The notes under the pieces are model-generated. The model was not told where the DNA came from. It made no database searches and saw only the letters and a list, made by a program, of their open reading frames with translations. Source: an uncultured Rikenellaceae bacterium (GTDB lineage: Bacteria; Bacteroidota; Bacteroidia; Bacteroidales; Rikenellaceae). Taken from it: a stretch of DNA of 64,000 nt. Location: assembly GCA_910577285.1 (NCBI GenBank), contig CAJTLO010000004.1, positions 84,601 to 148,600 of the forward strand. The letters are read 5' to 3'. Of this stretch, positions 61,717-64,000 are shown piece by piece. Numbering within the stretch: the first letter of the stretch is position 1; each line of letters starts with the position of its first letter. Position numbers and translations under genes: made by a program.

Positions 61717-63261
61717 ATGAAAAAATTAATGAAAATTACACTGCTACTGCTCCTGACCGGCAGCATGGCAAGCTGTAATCTCGATAAATATCCCGCCGGA
61801 GACGCGATTCCGGAAGAGCAGGCGTTCACCACGTTCAAGGACGCCACTCAGTTCCGTCTTTCGATCTATTACTTCGCCCGCCAGTGCTTCTCGTCCTACA
61901 CGGTCATCCCGGTGAATATCCAGGGAGAAGGCGTGAACGCTACGCTGGACTACGGTAACAACATGGGCTTCCAGTACAACTGGACGTTCGCTGACAACGA
62001 CGGCTACGTAGAACAAGTATGGACCTACAGCTACGGCGGTATATACCAGCTCAACTACTTCATCCAGAAGGCTCAGGAACTCATCGAGAAGGACAAGGAC
62101 CTCGACGAGAACGCCGAAAACAAGATGACCGAGGCCGAACTCGAAGAGCTCAACCTCTACATCGGCGAGGCCAAGCTGTTCAGGGCCATGATCAACCACC
62201 AGCTGGCTACGTTCTATTGCAAGGACTACACTCCCGAATCGGCTACCACCGACTGGGGTATCATCCTGACCGACAAGCCGGACGTCAGCGCAAGGAACAA
62301 AAGGTCGACCCTTTTCGAAACCTATGAGTTCATCAACGAAGACCTCACCGCCGGTAAGGAAGCTCTGGAGCACTACTACAATGAGCTCGGCAAAGCCAAG
62401 CAGCCCTACTACCTCACTCCGCTGACGGCTCAGTGCCTCGAAGCGAAGGTGTTGCTCCATACCCACAAATACGAAGAGGCAGCCAAAGTCGCAGCCGCTA
62501 TCGCCGACGCATCGATCCTTCTGAGCGATGCGAAAGCTTTCGCCGACATGTGGAAGAACAACCCGAACGAGGGCAGTGAGATTCTCTTCCAGTTCTATGC
62601 GAGCCTCAACGAGGGTCGTTCGGCCTACGGTACGCTCTTCATGTCCGACCCGTACAACGACGGCAAACAGGTGAACCCCTTCTACCTCCCCTCGGCATGG
62701 ATGATCAACCAGTACAGCAGCGACGACATCCGTCTGTCGGCCTACTTCGCGTCGATGCCCGTGCTGATCGGTACCTCGGTTTATTCCGGCGTAAGGGTGA
62801 TCTCGAAATATCCGGGTAACCCCGCTCTCAACACCACTGCAAACACCAACGAACTCATGCAGAACGTGCTGGTTTACCGTAGCGCCGACTTCGTACTCAT
62901 CGCAGCCGAAGCCTACGCAATGGCGGGAGACGTGAGCAACGCCAACCTCTATCTCAAGAAACTGCAGACCGCACGTATCAAGGACTATGAATACGAGGAC
63001 TACAGCTCGACGGACGAGGTACTCGACGTCATCAAGACCGAGCGTTTCAAAGAGATGTTCATGGAGGGCAACCGCATCGCCGACCTCAAGAGGTGGGGCG
63101 AACCGATGGACCGTACCGCTCAGGACCCGCAGTCGTCCACGCTGGTAGTATCCAACGGTCTGTACCTCAACATCCCCGCTTCGGACTATCGTTTCGTATG
63201 GCCGATTCCGCAGTCCGAAAAAACGTCGAACCCCAGTATAGCCGACCAATTGAACTGGTAA
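61717..63261 (+). CDS. RagB/SusD-type nutrient-uptake lipoprotein
   Basis: The surface-exposed lid of the SusCD transporter. The 514-residue lipoprotein has a lipobox ending GSMASC (Cys20). TPR-like helices of the SusD fold follow (YIGEAKLFRAMINHQLATFYCKDY, pattern). The C-terminal SusD signature is ERFKEMFMEGNRIADLKRWG (pattern, about 450-469) and WPIPQSEKTSNPSI. It uses the same GGT/CGT-biased codons as susC. It is cotranscribed with susC and lies 31 bases after it. Confidence 0.93.
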   Translation: MKKLMKITLLLLLTGSMASCNLDKYPAGDAIPEEQAFTTFKDATQFRLSIYYFARQCFSSYTVIPVNIQGEGVNATLDYGNNMGFQYNWTFADNDGYVEQVWTYSYGGIYQLNYFIQKAQELIEKDKDLDENAENKMTEAELEELNLYIGEAKLFRAMINHQLATFYCKDYTPESATTDWGIILTDKPDVSARNKRSTLFETYEFINEDLTAGKEALEHYYNELGKAKQPYYLTPLTAQCLEAKVLLHTHKYEEAAKVAAAIADASILLSDAKAFADMWKNNPNEGSEILFQFYASLNEGRSAYGTLFMSDPYNDGKQVNPFYLPSAWMINQYSSDDIRLSAYFASMPVLIGTSVYSGVRVISKYPGNPALNTTANTNELMQNVLVYRSADFVLIAAEAYAMAGDVSNANLYLKKLQTARIKDYEYEDYSSTDEVLDVIKTERFKEMFMEGNRIADLKRWGEPMDRTAQDPQSSTLVVSNGLYLNIPASDYRFVWPIPQSEKTSNPSIADQLNW

Positions 63262-63291
63262 TAATACGGTTAAGTTAATCAATCAACGATC

Positions 63292-64000
63292 ATGAAATAC
63301 ATTAAAGTAATATTCTTAAGCATATTGGGAGCCGCGGTACTCTCCTCCTGCGAGAAAAAACCGACGGATTTCGGCCCCGGCACCGGGGAGGTTAACTTCG
63401 GAGAGACTTCGATCACGGTAAAAGAGAACTCCGGTCTCTTCACGCTGCCGATCGATCTGACCGGTACCCCCGGCGGATATCCTGTGACCGTCAACATCGC
63501 CGCTTCGGGCGTCGACAATATCGACGACGTACTGCTCATCACCTCGACCACCATCAAGATCACGGAGAAAAACAATTCGTTCGTACAGATGGTTCCCGTA
63601 TGGAGGCCCGAGAGCAACGACGACTACACGGTAACCCTTACCATCGAAAGCGTCAACGGCGCCAACATCGGTACGAAAAACACCTGCAACGTGACGATCG
63701 AAAACGTACTGGCAGTACAGTACGGTATGTACACCTTCAAGACGCCGAACGGCGATCCGTCGGAATGGACCCTGATTCTCAGGGAAGGTGCCAACGGAAC
63801 CTACATCATGGAGAACATGTTCGACGCCGGCGATTCGCCGAAACTCGTAGGTGCCTTCGATCCGGAAACGATGCAGCTCTCCTTCGACGGTCGCGTAAAC
63901 GGCTTCGGAGACCAGAACTTCAACGGTTCGTTCGGCTGGGGACAGCGCGGTACCAACTACCTCGCATTCCAGTTCGCTCCGGTTCCGATGGTATTCGAAG
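63292..64000 (+). CDS. Sus-associated surface lipoprotein, truncated at the window edge
   Basis: The visible 236 codons begin with a lipoprotein signal (lipobox ending VLSSC, Cys20). Beta-rich Ig/Calx-beta-like domains follow (VNFGETSITVKENSG, then VTLTIESVNGANIGTKNTCNVTIEN), and then a third beta domain (YGMYTFKTPNGDPSEWTL). The frame is open to the last base, so the 3' end lies outside. It sits 30 bases after susD and probably belongs to the same operon, like the SusE/F position. The glycan-binding role is inferred from position. Confidence 0.8.
   Translation, partial: MKYIKVIFLSILGAAVLSSCEKKPTDFGPGTGEVNFGETSITVKENSGLFTLPIDLTGTPGGYPVTVNIAASGVDNIDDVLLITSTTIKITEKNNSFVQMVPVWRPESNDDYTVTLTIESVNGANIGTKNTCNVTIENVLAVQYGMYTFKTPNGDPSEWTLILREGANGTYIMENMFDAGDSPKLVGAFDPETMQLSFDGRVNGFGDQNFNGSFGWGQRGTNYLAFQFAPVPMVFE

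Overview
This 64 kb window is a chromosomal segment of a GC-rich Bacteroidota. Alistipes or another Rikenellaceae is the best guess. The evidence is the SusC/SusD pair, promoters of the Bacteroidales TTTG-N19/21-TAnnTTTG type, DUF4954, DUF4252 and putative-porin families, sigma-54, and high GC with many antisense shadow ORFs. I found no insertion sequence, prophage, CRISPR array, tRNA or rRNA operon. Most of the window is dense housekeeping sequence.

Layout. Positions 1-4033 (minus strand): carboxynorspermidine decarboxylase and a carboxynorspermidine/carboxyspermidine dehydrogenase, separated by a leucine-rich-repeat lipoprotein, with two kinds of short intergenic repeat. Positions 4529-11036: thiamine. 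The plus arm holds a PnuC-type transporter, thiamine pyrophosphokinase, thiD and a second ThiE-like gene. A convergent minus arm (TPP riboswitch, thiE, thiC, thi4) ends at a strong terminator. Thi4 has His where the yeast suicide enzyme has Cys, pointing to a sulfide-dependent thiazole synthase. Positions 11175-13384: an orphan lipoprotein and mqnB-mqnD of the futalosine menaquinone route. Positions 13504-26051: rnpB with its own promoter, queA, ygiQ, dnaB, comM, a comEC-like gene, a THUMP-like methyltransferase, and a BrkB-DUF2520-kdsC operon. Positions 26052-30157 (minus): a PAP2-like membrane protein, rpoN and asnS.

Positions 30303-38207: DUF4954 protein, a glycoside-hydrolase-2-like protein that has lost its catalytic residues, rlmH, a DUF898 membrane protein, lysS and tpiA. 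Positions 38393-42334: iron-type superoxide dismutase, then an ECF sigma / anti-sigma-like / beta-barrel / DUF4252 cluster, and ribH. Positions 42451-46180: TPR membrane protein, recF-DUF721 and a CDF metal exporter. Positions 46308-52390 (minus): lemA, a TPM-domain protein, an MltF-like lytic transglycosylase, a putative porin and pssA. Positions 52625-57534: adenine deaminase, guanine deaminase, mannose-1-phosphate guanylyltransferase and murF. Positions 57535-58721: a 1.2 kb non-coding stretch with a 139-bp tandem duplication and a long structured leader. Positions 58722-64000: susC, susD and a truncated surface lipoprotein at the window edge.

The items most worth a second look are the GH2-like pseudoenzyme (32193-33569), the Thi4-type thiamine operon with its extra ThiE paralogue, the duplicated hairpin/promoter unit before nspC, and the non-coding region before susC. 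All calls were made by reading the sequence and ORF translations; no database search was run.
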